DNA of 64,000 nucleotides, from assembly GCA_963828755.1 (NCBI GenBank), contig CAWHFY010000024.1, forward strand, positions 88,393-152,392, in the 5' to 3' direction. This document shows positions 55,543 through 64,000 of this stretch, in pieces (within the stretch, counting starts at the first letter, position 1; every line of letters begins with the position of its first letter). The notes under the pieces are model-generated. The model was given only the letters and a program-made list of their open reading frames with translations, was not told where the DNA came from and did no database searches. The translations under genes and the position numbers were made by a program. The DNA is from WHSW01 sp963828755. GTDB lineage: Bacteria > Actinomycetota > Thermoleophilia > Solirubrobacterales > 70-9.

Positions 55543-57581
55543 CTACTCGGGGATCGGCAGCGAGGCCTCGCGGCCGATCAACTCCTCGGGCGCGGTGGCG
55601 CGCGATCCGGCCCTGGTGCGGCGCGACCCGTCGGTGGCGCGGGGCGGTCACCAGCACCCGACAGGGAGCGCGGCGCAGCACGTACTCCGTCACCGGGCCG
55701 ATCTCGGCCGGCCGCGAGCCACCGATCCCGCCGAGCACGGCGCCGCCGCGGATCCGGGTCGGGGGCTCGGCCCCCATGACGATCATCTCGACCCCGCGGT
55801 CGCGGGCGGCCGCGACGATCCCGCCACCGACCGAGCGGGCCCGGATCACCGACAGGTGCACCTCGACCGTCTCGTACTCCTCCCCCACCTGCTTGGCGCG
55901 CTCCAGCGCCGCGTTGGCCGCGGCGGCGCGATCGGGCGGCGGCGGCGAGTCGAGCGGCACGGTGAGCGGCAGGTCGAGCACGTAGACGACCTCGAGCCGC
56001 GGGGCGAGCTTTCCCGGCCGCTCGACGGCGTCGGCGAGCCTGCCGGCGGTGCCGACGATGTCGTCGTCGAGGTTCGTCCCGAACACCGGGACGAGGATGT
56101 CGCCGGACTCGACCGCGACCTGGTCCTTGACCAGCGCCTCGGCCGGCACCTCGACCCGCTCGGTCAGCGTCGTCCCCTCGATCCCCTTGCGGTAGATCAC
56201 ATAGGAGACGAGGCCGAACACCATCCAGCCGCCGCCGACCCAGCGGGCGGTGTCGTGGTAGATGATCACGCTGACCCAGGCGAGCGCGGTGAGGATCGCC
56301 GCGACCACCGTCGGCAGCGGCACCCGGGCTCCGAACATGGTCACGTCGAAGGGGATCCGGAACGGCCGCTCGCGGTCCGGGTCGGTGATCCGCATCCGGA
56401 TGACGGAGAGGTGGGCGATCGTGAACGCGATCGTCGCGCCGAAGGCGAACAGGCCGCCGAGCAGCGCGACATCGGCCGGGATGATCAGCGCGATCGCGGC
56501 GATCGCGGCGCCGAGGATCGCCACGTGCGGGGTGCGGAAACGGCGGTTGAGCTTGCCGAGCCAGCTCGGGATCTGCCGGTTGGTCGCGAGCACGTAGACG
56601 TGGCGCGAGAGCCCGAGCATCGCCGTGTTCGCGGCCCAGATCAGCGCCGCGGGAACGACCGCGACGACGGCGGCCTGCATCACGTCGGAGACCCAGGCCG
56701 GCGAGAAGTTCTCGACCACCCCGAGCACCGGGTTCTCCAGGTAGGTCGTGCCGAGGTCCGTCTCGGGCCCGCCGGGAGCAGGATGAACCGGCAGCGCCAT
56801 CAGCGCGACGACCGAGACGCCGACGTAGATCAACGGCACCAGGGTCGCGGCGACCACGACCAGCTTGCGCAGGTCGACCGGGGCGCTCTCGATGTCCGGG
56901 GCGAGGTTGGCGGCCGCCTCGATCCCCGCGAAGGCAACGGTCGCGATCACCCCGGCGTAGATCACGTCCTCGAGGGTCGGGCTCGCGAACGGATCGAGCT
57001 CGGCGGTCAGCGCCGAGAGATCGAACGAGGTGATCAGCCCGACGACGATCACCGCGAGCAGCAGGCCGACGCCGGCGATCGAGATCACGCCGAGCAGCCG
57101 CTGGCGCCCGGCTCCGGTGATGCCGGCGATCGTCAGCGCCGCGGTCAGCGCGATCACGACGGAGCCCGGTGATCACCTCGGGCGCCGTGTCGGCGAAGCC
57201 CGACCAGATCGGCGTCAGGTAATGCGGCACCGAGAGCGCCGCGAGCCCGATCACGATCACGTAATCGATCAGGATCGCCCAGCCGGCGATGAAGCTGATC
57301 AGCTCGTTGTTGAAGGCGTGGCGGGCGAAGGTCGCCGAGCCGCCGCGCTCGGGCACCATCGCCTCTCCCTCGACGTAGGTGAGCGTGTTGAGGACGAAGA
57401 CGAGCCCGACCCCGAGCAGGATCAGCGGCGTCAACCCGAGGCCGCGCTCGGCGACCAAGCCGAGGGCGAAGTAGAGCGAGAAGCCGACCGCCGAGTAGGC
57501 GACCGCGAACAGCAACGGCACGCCGAGCCAGCGGCGCCCGAGCGGCAAGCGCTTCACCCCGGAGCTGAACGGGTCGATCAC
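55543..57581 (-). CDS. APC-family permease with C-terminal USP domain (two frameshifts)
   Basis: About 679 residues and 12 membrane helices: WLGVPLLFAVAYSAVGFSLY, MVPERGGSATFARHAFNNEL and, after a shift near 57165, YAGVIATVAFAGIEAAANLA. A cytosolic universal-stress-protein domain begins near residue 470 (ESGDILVPVFGTNLDDDIVG) and ends EYVLRRAPCRVLVTAP. After a shift near 55650 the last 25 residues end in ASLPIPE. APC permeases with such a tail include KimA, a K+ importer controlled by c-di-AMP. Potassium is therefore a fair guess for the substrate; amino acids remain possible. It starts with a GTG overlapping the small membrane gene. Confidence 0.85.
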
Positions 57582-57784
57582 CGGCGATCCGCCTTCAGGG
57601 CGATGTAGAGGCGGCCAAGGCCCAGGCCGAGGAAGATCAGCCCGATCCAGAGCCCGCCGGCGCCCGCGTTGCCGCCGTGAGCGAGGGTGACGATGATGAT
57701 CACGGCACCGAAGCAGGCGATGATCACGCCGAACGTCTTGGTCACGCCGCGATAGATCTCGCTGGGCGGCGGCTGCTCGGTCAT
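57578..57784 (-). CDS. Small single-pair membrane protein between two APC permeases
   Basis: This 68-residue protein has a short cytoplasmic start (TEQPPPSEIYRGVTKTFGVI), two hydrophobic helices (GVIIACFGAVIIIVTLA and GLWIGLIFLGLGLGRLYIAL) and a basic end. It overlaps the first permease stop at its start (ATGA) and the second permease start at its end, so all three are made together. It may be an accessory subunit of the permeases. No family is recognised. Confidence 0.72.
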   Translation of the reverse strand: MTEQPPPSEIYRGVTKTFGVIIACFGAVIIIVTLAHGGNAGAGGLWIGLIFLGLGLGRLYIALKADRR

Positions 57785-59715
57785 ACGGCGGTCGCCTCCA
57801 GCCGCGGCGGCGCGCCGTCGGTCGCGGTCTCGGCCGGGTGGGCGGCGACGATCACCCGGCAGGGGCGCTTCGCGAGGACCGTCTGCAGGGTCTTGCCGTA
57901 GAGCGGCGCACCGCCGCGGTAGCGCAGCGGCATCACGATCGCAGCCGCGTTGATCAGGCGCGCCTCCTCGACGATCGCCTTCCCCGAGCCGCCCTGGCGG
58001 ACCCGCTCGACCGAGCCGCTGACCCGTCGCCCGCAGATCAGCTTCGCGCGCTCGAGCTTGCCCCGGGCCCCGGCCTCGGCGCCGTCGAGCGGGGCGTCGA
58101 GCGGCAGGTTGGCGGGCACCGTGACCAGCGAGAGCACGTGGATCGCGCGGCTTCGCTTCGTCGCCAGCGCCTTTGCCGTCGCCACCGCCTCCTCGGAGAA
58201 CGGGTCGTCCTCGTCGAAGGCGACCAGCACGCTTCGATACTCGACCTCCTCGACCCCGAGCGGGGTCAGGGTCTCGACCATCACGGTCTCCGTCAGCGGC
58301 AACTGCTTGTAGCGCCGGTAGCCGATGTAGAGCAGCGTCCCGGCGATCATCCAGCCACCGCCGGTCGCGAGCACGACCGGGTCGAGCACCATCGCGACGA
58401 CGAAGGCGCCGAAGGTGCCGATCCCGCCGAGCACCGCGAGCACCGGCAGGTAGAACCCGCCCATCCTGATGTTGCCCGGCGAGCGCCACATCCGGGTCCC
58501 GTCCGGCGTCAGCGGGCGCTCGTCGAGCGGTCTCAGCTTGCGCAGCCTGATCAGGGAGAGGTGGGCGACCGTGAACGAGAGGGTCGCGCCGAAGGCGTAG
58601 ATCGTGCCCAGGAACGTCGCCTGGCCGGGCAGCATCACGATCGCAGCGACCGCCGAGAAGACGAGGATCGCGATGTAGGGAGTCTTGAACTTCGGGTGGA
58701 CGGCGCGCAGGATCTCGGGCAGCTGGCGGTGCTGGCCCATCGAAAACGTGAGCCTCGAGAGCCCGATCAGGGCGGCGTTGGTGGCGATCAGCAGGATCAC
58801 CGCGGCGAGGATCCCGACGTAGACGCGTAGGGCGTCGGTGAGCCCGGAGCTGAGGCCGATGTTCTCGACGATCCCGAGCACCGGGTCGTCCTTGAAGGTC
58901 GTCGCCAGCTCGGTCGTGAAGCCGCCGGCGCCGTCCGGGGTGACCGGCATCGCCGAGAGCGCGATCGCCGGCAACAGCGCGTAGAGGCCCACGACCGCGA
59001 GCACCACCAGGCCCGTCCCCCGCGGCACCGTCCGCCACGACTCGCGCGCCTCCTCCGACATGTTCGAGATCGTTTCGATCCCCGTGTAGGCGACCATCCC
59101 GACCGCGATCCCGAGCGCGAAGTCGCCCCAGGTCGGGGCGGTGCCCAGGTCGATCTGACTGACGAGAAGGTCCGGGTTGAAGACCAGGAACAGGCCGATC
59201 CCGACGAGGGCGATCTGGGTCAGCAGGTCGGCGATCGCGAGCACGAGGTTGAGCCGCGCCGACTCCTCGGTGCCCTTGATGTTGAGCAGCGCGAGCAGGC
59301 CGACCAGAGCGATCCCGAAGAAGACGTCGCCCGGGCCGTGACCGAGCGGCTCCCAGAAGACGGCCAGGTAATGCGGGACGAAGAACGCCGAGATCGCGAT
59401 CGTGACGATGTAGGTGAGCATCTGCGCCCACGCAGCGAGAAACGACGCGAACTCGTTGAAGGCGCGGCGGGCGAAGCTCGACGACCCACCCGCCTCCGGG
59501 TAGAGCACCGTCGCCTCGACATATGTGGCGGCGGTGAAGGCGAAGATCGCGCCGGCGATGATGAAGGTGACCGGGGTGAGGCCGAGCGCGTACAGGGCGA
59601 CGAGGCCGAGCGCGTAGTAGATGGACGACCCGACGTTCCCGTAGGCGGCTGAGAACAGGGCGCCGGAACCGTGGACGCGTCGCAGCGCCGCCTCGCGTGG
59701 ATGCCGTTCAGCCAT
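57781..59715 (-). CDS. APC-family permease with C-terminal USP domain, first gene of the operon
   Basis: This 644-residue protein has 12 helices with GALFSAAYGNVGSSIYYALG, LYPEAGGSSSFARRAFNEFA and AVGMVAYTGIETISNMSEEA, close in layout to KimA/YdaO K+ importers. Its USP-like cytosolic domain begins near residue 500 (YRSVLVAFDEDDPFSEEAVA) and ends TVLAKRPCRVIVAAHP. No frameshift is needed. It is preceded by a 160-nt leader that can fold its ribosome site into a stem. The substrate is inferred (K+ or amino acids). Confidence 0.9.
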   Translation of the reverse strand: MAERHPREAALRRVHGSGALFSAAYGNVGSSIYYALGLVALYALGLTPVTFIIAGAIFAFTAATYVEATVLYPEAGGSSSFARRAFNEFASFLAAWAQMLTYIVTIAISAFFVPHYLAVFWEPLGHGPGDVFFGIALVGLLALLNIKGTEESARLNLVLAIADLLTQIALVGIGLFLVFNPDLLVSQIDLGTAPTWGDFALGIAVGMVAYTGIETISNMSEEARESWRTVPRGTGLVVLAVVGLYALLPAIALSAMPVTPDGAGGFTTELATTFKDDPVLGIVENIGLSSGLTDALRVYVGILAAVILLIATNAALIGLSRLTFSMGQHRQLPEILRAVHPKFKTPYIAILVFSAVAAIVMLPGQATFLGTIYAFGATLSFTVAHLSLIRLRKLRPLDERPLTPDGTRMWRSPGNIRMGGFYLPVLAVLGGIGTFGAFVVAMVLDPVVLATGGGWMIAGTLLYIGYRRYKQLPLTETVMVETLTPLGVEEVEYRSVLVAFDEDDPFSEEAVATAKALATKRSRAIHVLSLVTVPANLPLDAPLDGAEAGARGKLERAKLICGRRVSGSVERVRQGGSGKAIVEEARLINAAAIVMPLRYRGGAPLYGKTLQTVLAKRPCRVIVAAHPAETATDGAPPRLEATAV

Positions 59716-59716
59716 C

Positions 59717-59876
59717 AGTGCCCCGTCCAGTGATGAGCGCCCGGATCTGCCGCGCGAGAGGCGCGGATGGCAAGGACGCGGGGAGTCCGAATAGCAGCGC
59801 TATTCGGACGACTGAGCACGCAGCCAGGCGAAGCCTTGCAGCGGCAGGACGGGTGGTCATCGGTTGACGGGGCACT
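59717..59876 (-). ncRNA. Candidate structured leader RNA sequestering the permease ribosome site
   Basis: On the minus strand the 5' arm AGTGCCCCGTC (59876-59866) pairs perfectly with the 3' arm GACGGGGCACT (59727-59717). The 3' arm contains the ACGGGG ribosome site and ends one base before the permease ATG. Inside this 11-bp closing stem are three hairpins: AGGC/GCCT around 59830, a perfect 11-bp stem GTCCGAATAGC/GCTATTCGGAC (59785-59809), and CCGCGC/GCGCGG (59750-59766). The layout is a multi-branched riboswitch-like domain with translational control. It does not show the ydaO, T-box or other motifs I know. Confidence 0.5.
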
Positions 59877-59879
59877 TGC

Positions 59880-60963
59880 TCAAGCGAGTCTAGGCCCGCC
59901 GCGGACGTGCTCAGAGCCGATCTCCTCGGGCTTCGAGCAGCCGAGCAGGACCATCCCGAGCTCGAGCTCAGCGCGCAGGATCTCGAGCACGTCGCGGGCG
60001 CCCTGCTCGCCGCCGACCGCGAGGCCCCAGAGCGGCGCCCGGCCGGCGAGCACGGCGCGGGCCCCGAGCGCCAGCGCGGTCAGCGCGTCGGTTCCGCGCC
60101 TGATGCCGCCGTCCATCAGCACCTCGCAGCGCCCGGCTACGGCGTCGACGACCTCGGGCAGGATGTCGAGCGTCGCGGGGACCCCGTCGAGCTGGCGGCC
60201 GCCGTGGTTCGAGACGATCACCCCCGCGGCACCGTGCTCGACCGCGAGCGCCGCGTCGGCGCCGGTTTGGATGCCTTTCAGCACGACGGGCAGCGAGCAC
60301 TCGCTCGCGAGCGACTCGAGCGCGTCCCAGGTGAGCGTCGGGTCGACGAGCTCGAAGACCTCCTTGACGCTGATCGGCCGCTCGGAGCCGACCGCCGCGG
60401 CGACCGCCGGCGCGGTGACGTCCGGCGGGACGACGAATCCGGTGCGGAAGTCGCGCTCGCGCCGGCCCGCCCGCGGCGCGTCGACCGTCAGCGCGATCGC
60501 GTCGAAGCCCGACTCGACCGCCTCGTCGATCAGCGCCGTGGTGACGCCGCGGTCGCTGAAGCAGTAGAGCTGAAACCAGCGGGGCGACGCCGGCGCCTCG
60601 CGGGCGATCTCGGCCGGGTGCGAGGTCGCGATCGTGGACAGGCACATGATCGTCTCGGCCGCAGCCGCGGCGCGCGCCATCGCGACCTCGCCGTCTGGAT
60701 CGACGAGACGCTGGAACGCGACCGGGGCCACCAGCAGCGGCATCGAGATCTCGGTGCCGAGCACCGTCGTCGTCAGGTCGACCTCGCTGACGTCGACGAG
60801 CACTCGGGGGTGCAGGGTGTGACGGGAGAAGGCGGCGACGTTGTCGCGCAGCGTGCGCTCGTCGCCGGCGCCGCCCAGCGAAATAGCCATGAACGCCGGG
60901 CTCGAGTCGCTCGGCGGCGAGGCGCTCGTAGTCGGCGACGTTGATCGGCTCGGGCTCGGGCAC
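59880..60963 (-). CDS. FMN-dependent alpha-hydroxy-acid oxidase (one frameshift)
   Basis: About 360 residues. The start MPEPEPINVADYERLAAERL joins, after a shift near 60885, GGAGDERTLRDNVAAFSRHT and LHPRVLVDVSEVDLTTTVLG. FMN TIM-barrel landmarks are SMPLLVAPVAFQRLV, VVLKGIQTGADAALAVEHGA, VSNHGGRQLDGVPATLDILP (catalytic His/Arg) and VLMDGGIRRGTDALTALALG. This is the glycolate/lactate/mandelate oxidase family, oxidising 2-hydroxyacids with O2 or quinone. Substrate is uncertain. It is divergent from the VOC gene and shares its orientation with the leader RNA downstream. Confidence 0.88.
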
Positions 60964-61005
60964 GGCGCGACTATACGGACGAACGTAAGCCTTAGGCTGA
61001 GCGAT

Positions 61006-61425
61006 ATGAGCGAGCTAATCCACACCTGCTACCGGATCACCGACATCGACCGTTCGGTCGCCTTCTACGAGAAGCTCGGCTTCGAGGAGCTGCGCCGGAT
61101 GCCGATTCGCGACGAGGCGACCAACGTCTTCATGGGCCTGCCGGGCGACGGGCCGCGGCTCGAGCTGACCTTCAACCACGGGGTCACCGATGCGTACGAG
61201 CTGGGCACCGGCTACGGCCACATCGCGATCACCACCGACGACCTCGACGGCGCCCTCGCCGGGCTCGCCGAGCTCGGGATCGAGCCCGAGCGACCGCCGT
61301 ACACGATCCGCGACGGCGGCTCGAGGCTGTGCTTCGTGCGCGATCCGGACGGGTATCGGATCGAGATCCTCGAGCGCGGCCTGACGGCCCGCGTCACTCG
61401 AACTAGAAATGCACGATCGGGATGA
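61006..61425 (+). CDS. Lactoylglutathione lyase-like VOC protein
   Basis: This 139-residue protein has ELIHTCYRITDIDRSVAFYE with the first metal His, RLELTFNHGV with a Glu ligand, GYGHIAITTDDLDGALAGLA with His, and DPDGYRIEILERG with Glu. These are the four glyoxalase I metal positions. Glyoxalase I detoxifies methylglyoxal; actinobacteria lack glutathione, so mycothiol or another thiol may be the partner. The extreme C-terminus runs 20 bases past the end of the convergent hppA gene. Confidence 0.85.
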   Translation: MSELIHTCYRITDIDRSVAFYEKLGFEELRRMPIRDEATNVFMGLPGDGPRLELTFNHGVTDAYELGTGYGHIAITTDDLDGALAGLAELGIEPERPPYTIRDGGSRLCFVRDPDGYRIEILERGLTARVTRTRNARSG

Positions 61426-63484
61426 TCAGGATCGCGACGATGTTGGCGACCTTGATCATCGGGTTGATCGCCGGGCCGGCGGTGTCCTTGTAGGGATCGC
61501 CGACCGTGTCGCCGGTCACCGACGCGGCGTGGGCCTCGGAGCCCTTGCCGCCGAACGCGCCGTCCTCGATCAACTTCTTCGCGTTGTCCCACGCGCCGCC
61601 GCCGGCGGTCATCGAGAGGGCCATGAACAGGCCGACCACGATCACGCCGATCAACAGGCCGCCGAGCGCGTCGACCGAGAGCAGACCGACGACCACCGGG
61701 ACGACGATCGGGATCAGCGACGGGAGGATCATCTCCCGCTGCGCCGCGGCGGTGACGATCGCCACGGTGTCGGCGTAGTCGGGCTTCTCGGTCCCCTCCA
61801 TGATCCCGGGCTTCTCGCGGAACTGCTTGCGGACCTGCTCGACCACCTCGCCGCCGGCGCGGCCGACCGCCTCGATCGCCAGCGCGGCGAACAGGTAGAC
61901 CATGATGCCGCCGATCAGCAGGCCGATCAGCACGTCCGGGTTCGAGAGGTTGAAGAGGCCGCCGAGGTCGAAGCCTGATGGCGCCTCCGGCACCAGCTCG
62001 GCCTTGAAGGCGGCGAACAGCACCAGGGCTGCGAGCGCGGCGGAGCCGATCGCGTAGCCCTTGGTGACGGCCTTCGTCGTGTTGCCGACCGCGTCGAGCG
62101 GGTCGGTGACGTTGCGGACGTCCTCGGGCAGCTCGGCCATCTCGGCGATGCCGCCGGCGTTGTCGGTGATCGGGCCGAACGCGTCGAGGGCCACGATCAG
62201 GCCGCAGAGCGAGAGCTGCGCCATCACGGCGATCCCGATCCCGTAGATCCCGGCGAGCTCGTTCGCCCCGAGGATCGCCATCGCGAGCAGCAGCGCCGGC
62301 GCGGCGGTCGACTGGAAGCCCTGCGCGAGGCCCTGGATGATGTTGGTCGCGTGGCCGGTCTGCGAGGCCGACGCGATCGTCTTCACCGGGCGAAACCGGG
62401 TCGACGTGTAGTAGTCGGTGATCACGAACAGGCCACCGGTGACGACGAGCCCGATCAGGGCGCAGAGCCACAGGTCGCTCACGCTGACGACGTCGGCACT
62501 GGCGGCGAGGAAGCCACTCGAGAGCGCGTCGCTCATCAGCCAGTCGGTGATCGGGTAGAAGGCCGCTGCGGAGATCAGCGCGGAGATGATGAGCCCGCGG
62601 TACAAGGCGCCCTCAACACGGTTGGAGCTGGTCCGCACCGCGAGCGCGCCGACGATCGAGGCGAGGATCGCGACGCCGCCCATGACCAGCGGGAACAGCG
62701 CGACCTCGCGGGCGAAGTCCTCGGCGAATGTGAGCACGCCGAGCAGCATCACCGCGACCGAGGTGACCGCGTAGGTCTCGAAGAGGTCGGCAGCCATGCC
62801 GGCGCAGTCGCCGACGTTGTCGCCGACGTTGTCGGCGATCACGGCCGGGTTGCGCGGATCGTCCTCCGGGATCCCGGCCTCGACCTTGCCGACCAGGTCG
62901 GCGCCGACGTCGGCCGCCTTGGTGAAGATGCCGCCGCCGAGCCGGGCGAAGACGGAGATCAGCGAGCCACCGAAACCGAGGCCGATGAGCGCGTCAACGG
63001 CTTCCTTGTCGGTGTGGTCGGTGAGCACGAGGATGCCGAAGTAGCCGGCGACGCCAAACAGCGCCAGGCCGACGACGAGCAGGCCGGTGACCGAGCCACC
63101 CTTGAAGGCGACGTCGAGCGCCGGCGGCACCCCGCCACGGGCGGCCTCGGCGACCCGGGCGTTGGCCCGGACCGAGAGGTTCATCCCGATGAAGCCGGCC
63201 GCGCCCGAGAGCGCCCCGCCGATCACGAAGCCGATCGCGGTAACCGGGTCCTGGATGATCGCGAGCAGGATCGCGAGCGGAATGGCGACCACGCCGATGA
63301 TCAGGTACTGGCGGTTGAGGTAGGCCTTGGCGCCCTGCTGGACGGCCTCGGAGATCTCCTGCATGCGGTCGTTGCCGGGCGGGCGGCGCAGCAGCCGCTG
63401 AGTCACCAGCGCTCCGTACAGGACGGCGGCACCGGCGCAGACGAGCGCGATGACAACGCCGTAATCGGTCAGGAAATCGGTCAA
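61403..63484 (-). CDS. hppA: Membrane-bound proton-translocating pyrophosphatase, K+-independent
   Basis: This 693-residue protein has 16 helices. It hydrolyses pyrophosphate and pumps H+ outward. The PPi/Mg site is DVGADLVGKVEAGIPEDDP followed by IADNVGDNVGDCAGMAADLF. The later conserved acid region is FGPITDNAGGIAEMAELPED, and GNTTKAVTKGYAIGSAAL contains Lys in place of Ala, with Thr three residues on. That pair marks K+-independent enzymes. The C-terminal PYKDTAGPAINPMIKVANIV is intact. No frameshift. It gives the cell a K+-independent way to recycle PPi energy. Confidence 0.96.
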   Translation of the reverse strand: MTDFLTDYGVVIALVCAGAAVLYGALVTQRLLRRPPGNDRMQEISEAVQQGAKAYLNRQYLIIGVVAIPLAILLAIIQDPVTAIGFVIGGALSGAAGFIGMNLSVRANARVAEAARGGVPPALDVAFKGGSVTGLLVVGLALFGVAGYFGILVLTDHTDKEAVDALIGLGFGGSLISVFARLGGGIFTKAADVGADLVGKVEAGIPEDDPRNPAVIADNVGDNVGDCAGMAADLFETYAVTSVAVMLLGVLTFAEDFAREVALFPLVMGGVAILASIVGALAVRTSSNRVEGALYRGLIISALISAAAFYPITDWLMSDALSSGFLAASADVVSVSDLWLCALIGLVVTGGLFVITDYYTSTRFRPVKTIASASQTGHATNIIQGLAQGFQSTAAPALLLAMAILGANELAGIYGIGIAVMAQLSLCGLIVALDAFGPITDNAGGIAEMAELPEDVRNVTDPLDAVGNTTKAVTKGYAIGSAALAALVLFAAFKAELVPEAPSGFDLGGLFNLSNPDVLIGLLIGGIMVYLFAALAIEAVGRAGGEVVEQVRKQFREKPGIMEGTEKPDYADTVAIVTAAAQREMILPSLIPIVVPVVVGLLSVDALGGLLIGVIVVGLFMALSMTAGGGAWDNAKKLIEDGAFGGKGSEAHAASVTGDTVGDPYKDTAGPAINPMIKVANIVAILIIPIVHF

Positions 63485-63518
63485 GACAGGTCCTCCGTTT
63501 GGCTCTAATCAGTCAGAA

Positions 63519-63541
63519 GCGGCCGGGAAACGCCCGGCCGC
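63519..63541 (-). terminator. Perfect hairpin between the hypothetical gene and hppA
   Basis: GCGGCCGGG at 63519-63527 pairs with CCCGGCCGC at 63533-63541 around a five-base loop. On the minus strand it follows the stop at 63575 and is succeeded by TTCTGACTGATT. It probably terminates the upstream gene. Confidence 0.6.
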
Positions 63542-63574
63542 GAGGCGGCGGGAACTGTAGAGGAACCGGCGGCG

Positions 63575-64000
63575 TTATGACGACCCCGGGGTCCACAGCC
63601 GCGGCGGCGGCTCCGGACCACCGGGTCCCGGTCCCGGCGGCGGCTGCGGGGGTTCGCCACCCGCGCCGTCGCCGACCTCATCCGGCTCCCCATCGCCCTG
63701 GGTCTCGCGCACGTACAGCATCTGAACCTGGGAGAGCGCCTCGCGGACCTGCTCGCGCGGGGCCTCGTCGAGCAGGTCGACGAGCGCGCGCACGGCTTCG
63801 ATCCCGATCCGGCCCTGCTCCAGGTCGCGCTCGTCCTCCTTGGCGATCCGCCGCGCCGCCAGGTTGAGGATGCTGACCACGCTCTCGGTCAGGAGGTCCT
63901 GAACCCGCAGCTTGCGAACCTGCTCCTCGAGGCGCCGCTGCAGTTCCTCTTCGGAGGGCGCTTCGGCGCCGGCCGGGGGCTCTGAACCTTGCGCGCTCAT
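63575..64000 (-). CDS. Conserved hypothetical protein of DUF1844-like helical type
   Basis: This 141-residue protein has its ATG in the last three bases of the window. The core SEEELQRRLEEQVRKLRVQD, LLTESVVSILNLAARRIAKE and IGIEAVRALVDLLDEAPREQ is helical. A Gly/Pro/acidic tail follows (GEPPQPPPGPGPGGPEPPP). Similar actinobacterial proteins have no known function. The regulatory region is beyond the window end. Confidence 0.72.
   Translation of the reverse strand: MSAQGSEPPAGAEAPSEEELQRRLEEQVRKLRVQDLLTESVVSILNLAARRIAKEDERDLEQGRIGIEAVRALVDLLDEAPREQVREALSQVQMLYVRETQGDGEPDEVGDGAGGEPPQPPPGPGPGGPEPPPRLWTPGSS

Noticed and set aside
59846..59870. T-box-like GGGTGGTCATCGG on the plus strand
   Set aside because: It lacks the ACC core of the antiterminator, and no plus-strand gene follows.
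1..64000. Prophage, insertion sequence or integrative element
   Set aside because: No transposase, integrase, phage structural gene or terminal inverted repeats of an IS are visible; only the tRNA scar near 2.6-3.6 kb hints at a past event.

Overview
The window is very GC-rich DNA with dense, short-spaced genes on both strands. It carries Actinobacteria-type secreted proteins (DUF6351, DUF3089, DUF11/RTX, PGQ-repeat tails), narGHJI, a K+-independent membrane pyrophosphatase and an actinobacterial-style c-di-AMP riboswitch. Together these suggest a soil Thermoleophilia / Solirubrobacterales-like actinobacterium; this is inference, because no rRNA or ribosomal marker is present. About thirty coding regions switch frame once or twice without other decay, so I annotate those genes as single CDSs with a likely one-base indel. 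Only two loci look truly broken.

Layout. 1-3.7 kb: the end of a large AAA-ATPase regulator, then a scarred stretch with a tRNA 3' fragment, a truncated GT39 glycosyltransferase and a repeated anticodon arm. 3.7-8.4 kb: an SDR, a P-II/Amt ammonium pair with unusual key residues, an amphi-Trp protein, and a divergent lipid kinase/PAP2 phosphatase pair. 8.4-21.2 kb: a secreted penicillin-acylase homologue, a GlsB protein, a MacB-type ABC exporter, an FAD monooxygenase coupled to a membrane protein, an MBL hydrolase, a secreted peptidoglycan-binding protein, DUF3995, DUF72 and a SigX5-like sigma factor. 21.2-30.7 kb: the nitrate-respiration block, namely a cysteine-bearing regulator, narK, narGHJI and a hemerythrin, mostly with overlapping start/stop codons. 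30.7-34.5 kb: an ECF sigma factor carrying its own zinc anti-sigma motif and a PGQ tail, coupled to a secreted DUF11/RTX protein, then small nucleic-acid-type proteins. 34.5-42.7 kb: DUF6351, an aminotransferase, DUF3089, a cupin, an alkyltransferase-like protein, a TetR/P450 pair, and an NlpC/P60-like gene behind a c-di-AMP riboswitch. 42.9-46.5 kb: a secreted copper module (beta-helix, plastocyanin-like, two-domain multicopper oxidase, cupredoxin). 46.5-52.9 kb: a DMT exporter, a DUF3105 lipoprotein, a small Cys protein, a heterodimeric ABC exporter and an anchored protein. 52.9-60 kb: tRNA-Gln and, read leftward, two APC permeases with USP domains, a small membrane protein, two TrkA-type proteins and an FAD oxidoreductase. 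The first permease has a 160-nt leader able to hide its ribosome binding site. 59.9-64 kb: an FMN alpha-hydroxy-acid oxidase, a VOC lyase, the pyrophosphatase hppA and a conserved hypothetical.

Themes. Nitrogen: ammonium uptake and its sensor, and nitrate respiration with a probable Fe-S regulator and a NO/O2-type hemerythrin. Potassium and osmotic control: the c-di-AMP riboswitch, KimA-like APC-USP permeases and TrkA-like proteins. Cell envelope: many exported proteins and a sigma factor that appears tethered to the membrane. The candidates for something undescribed are the permease leader RNA and the self-anchored sigma factor.
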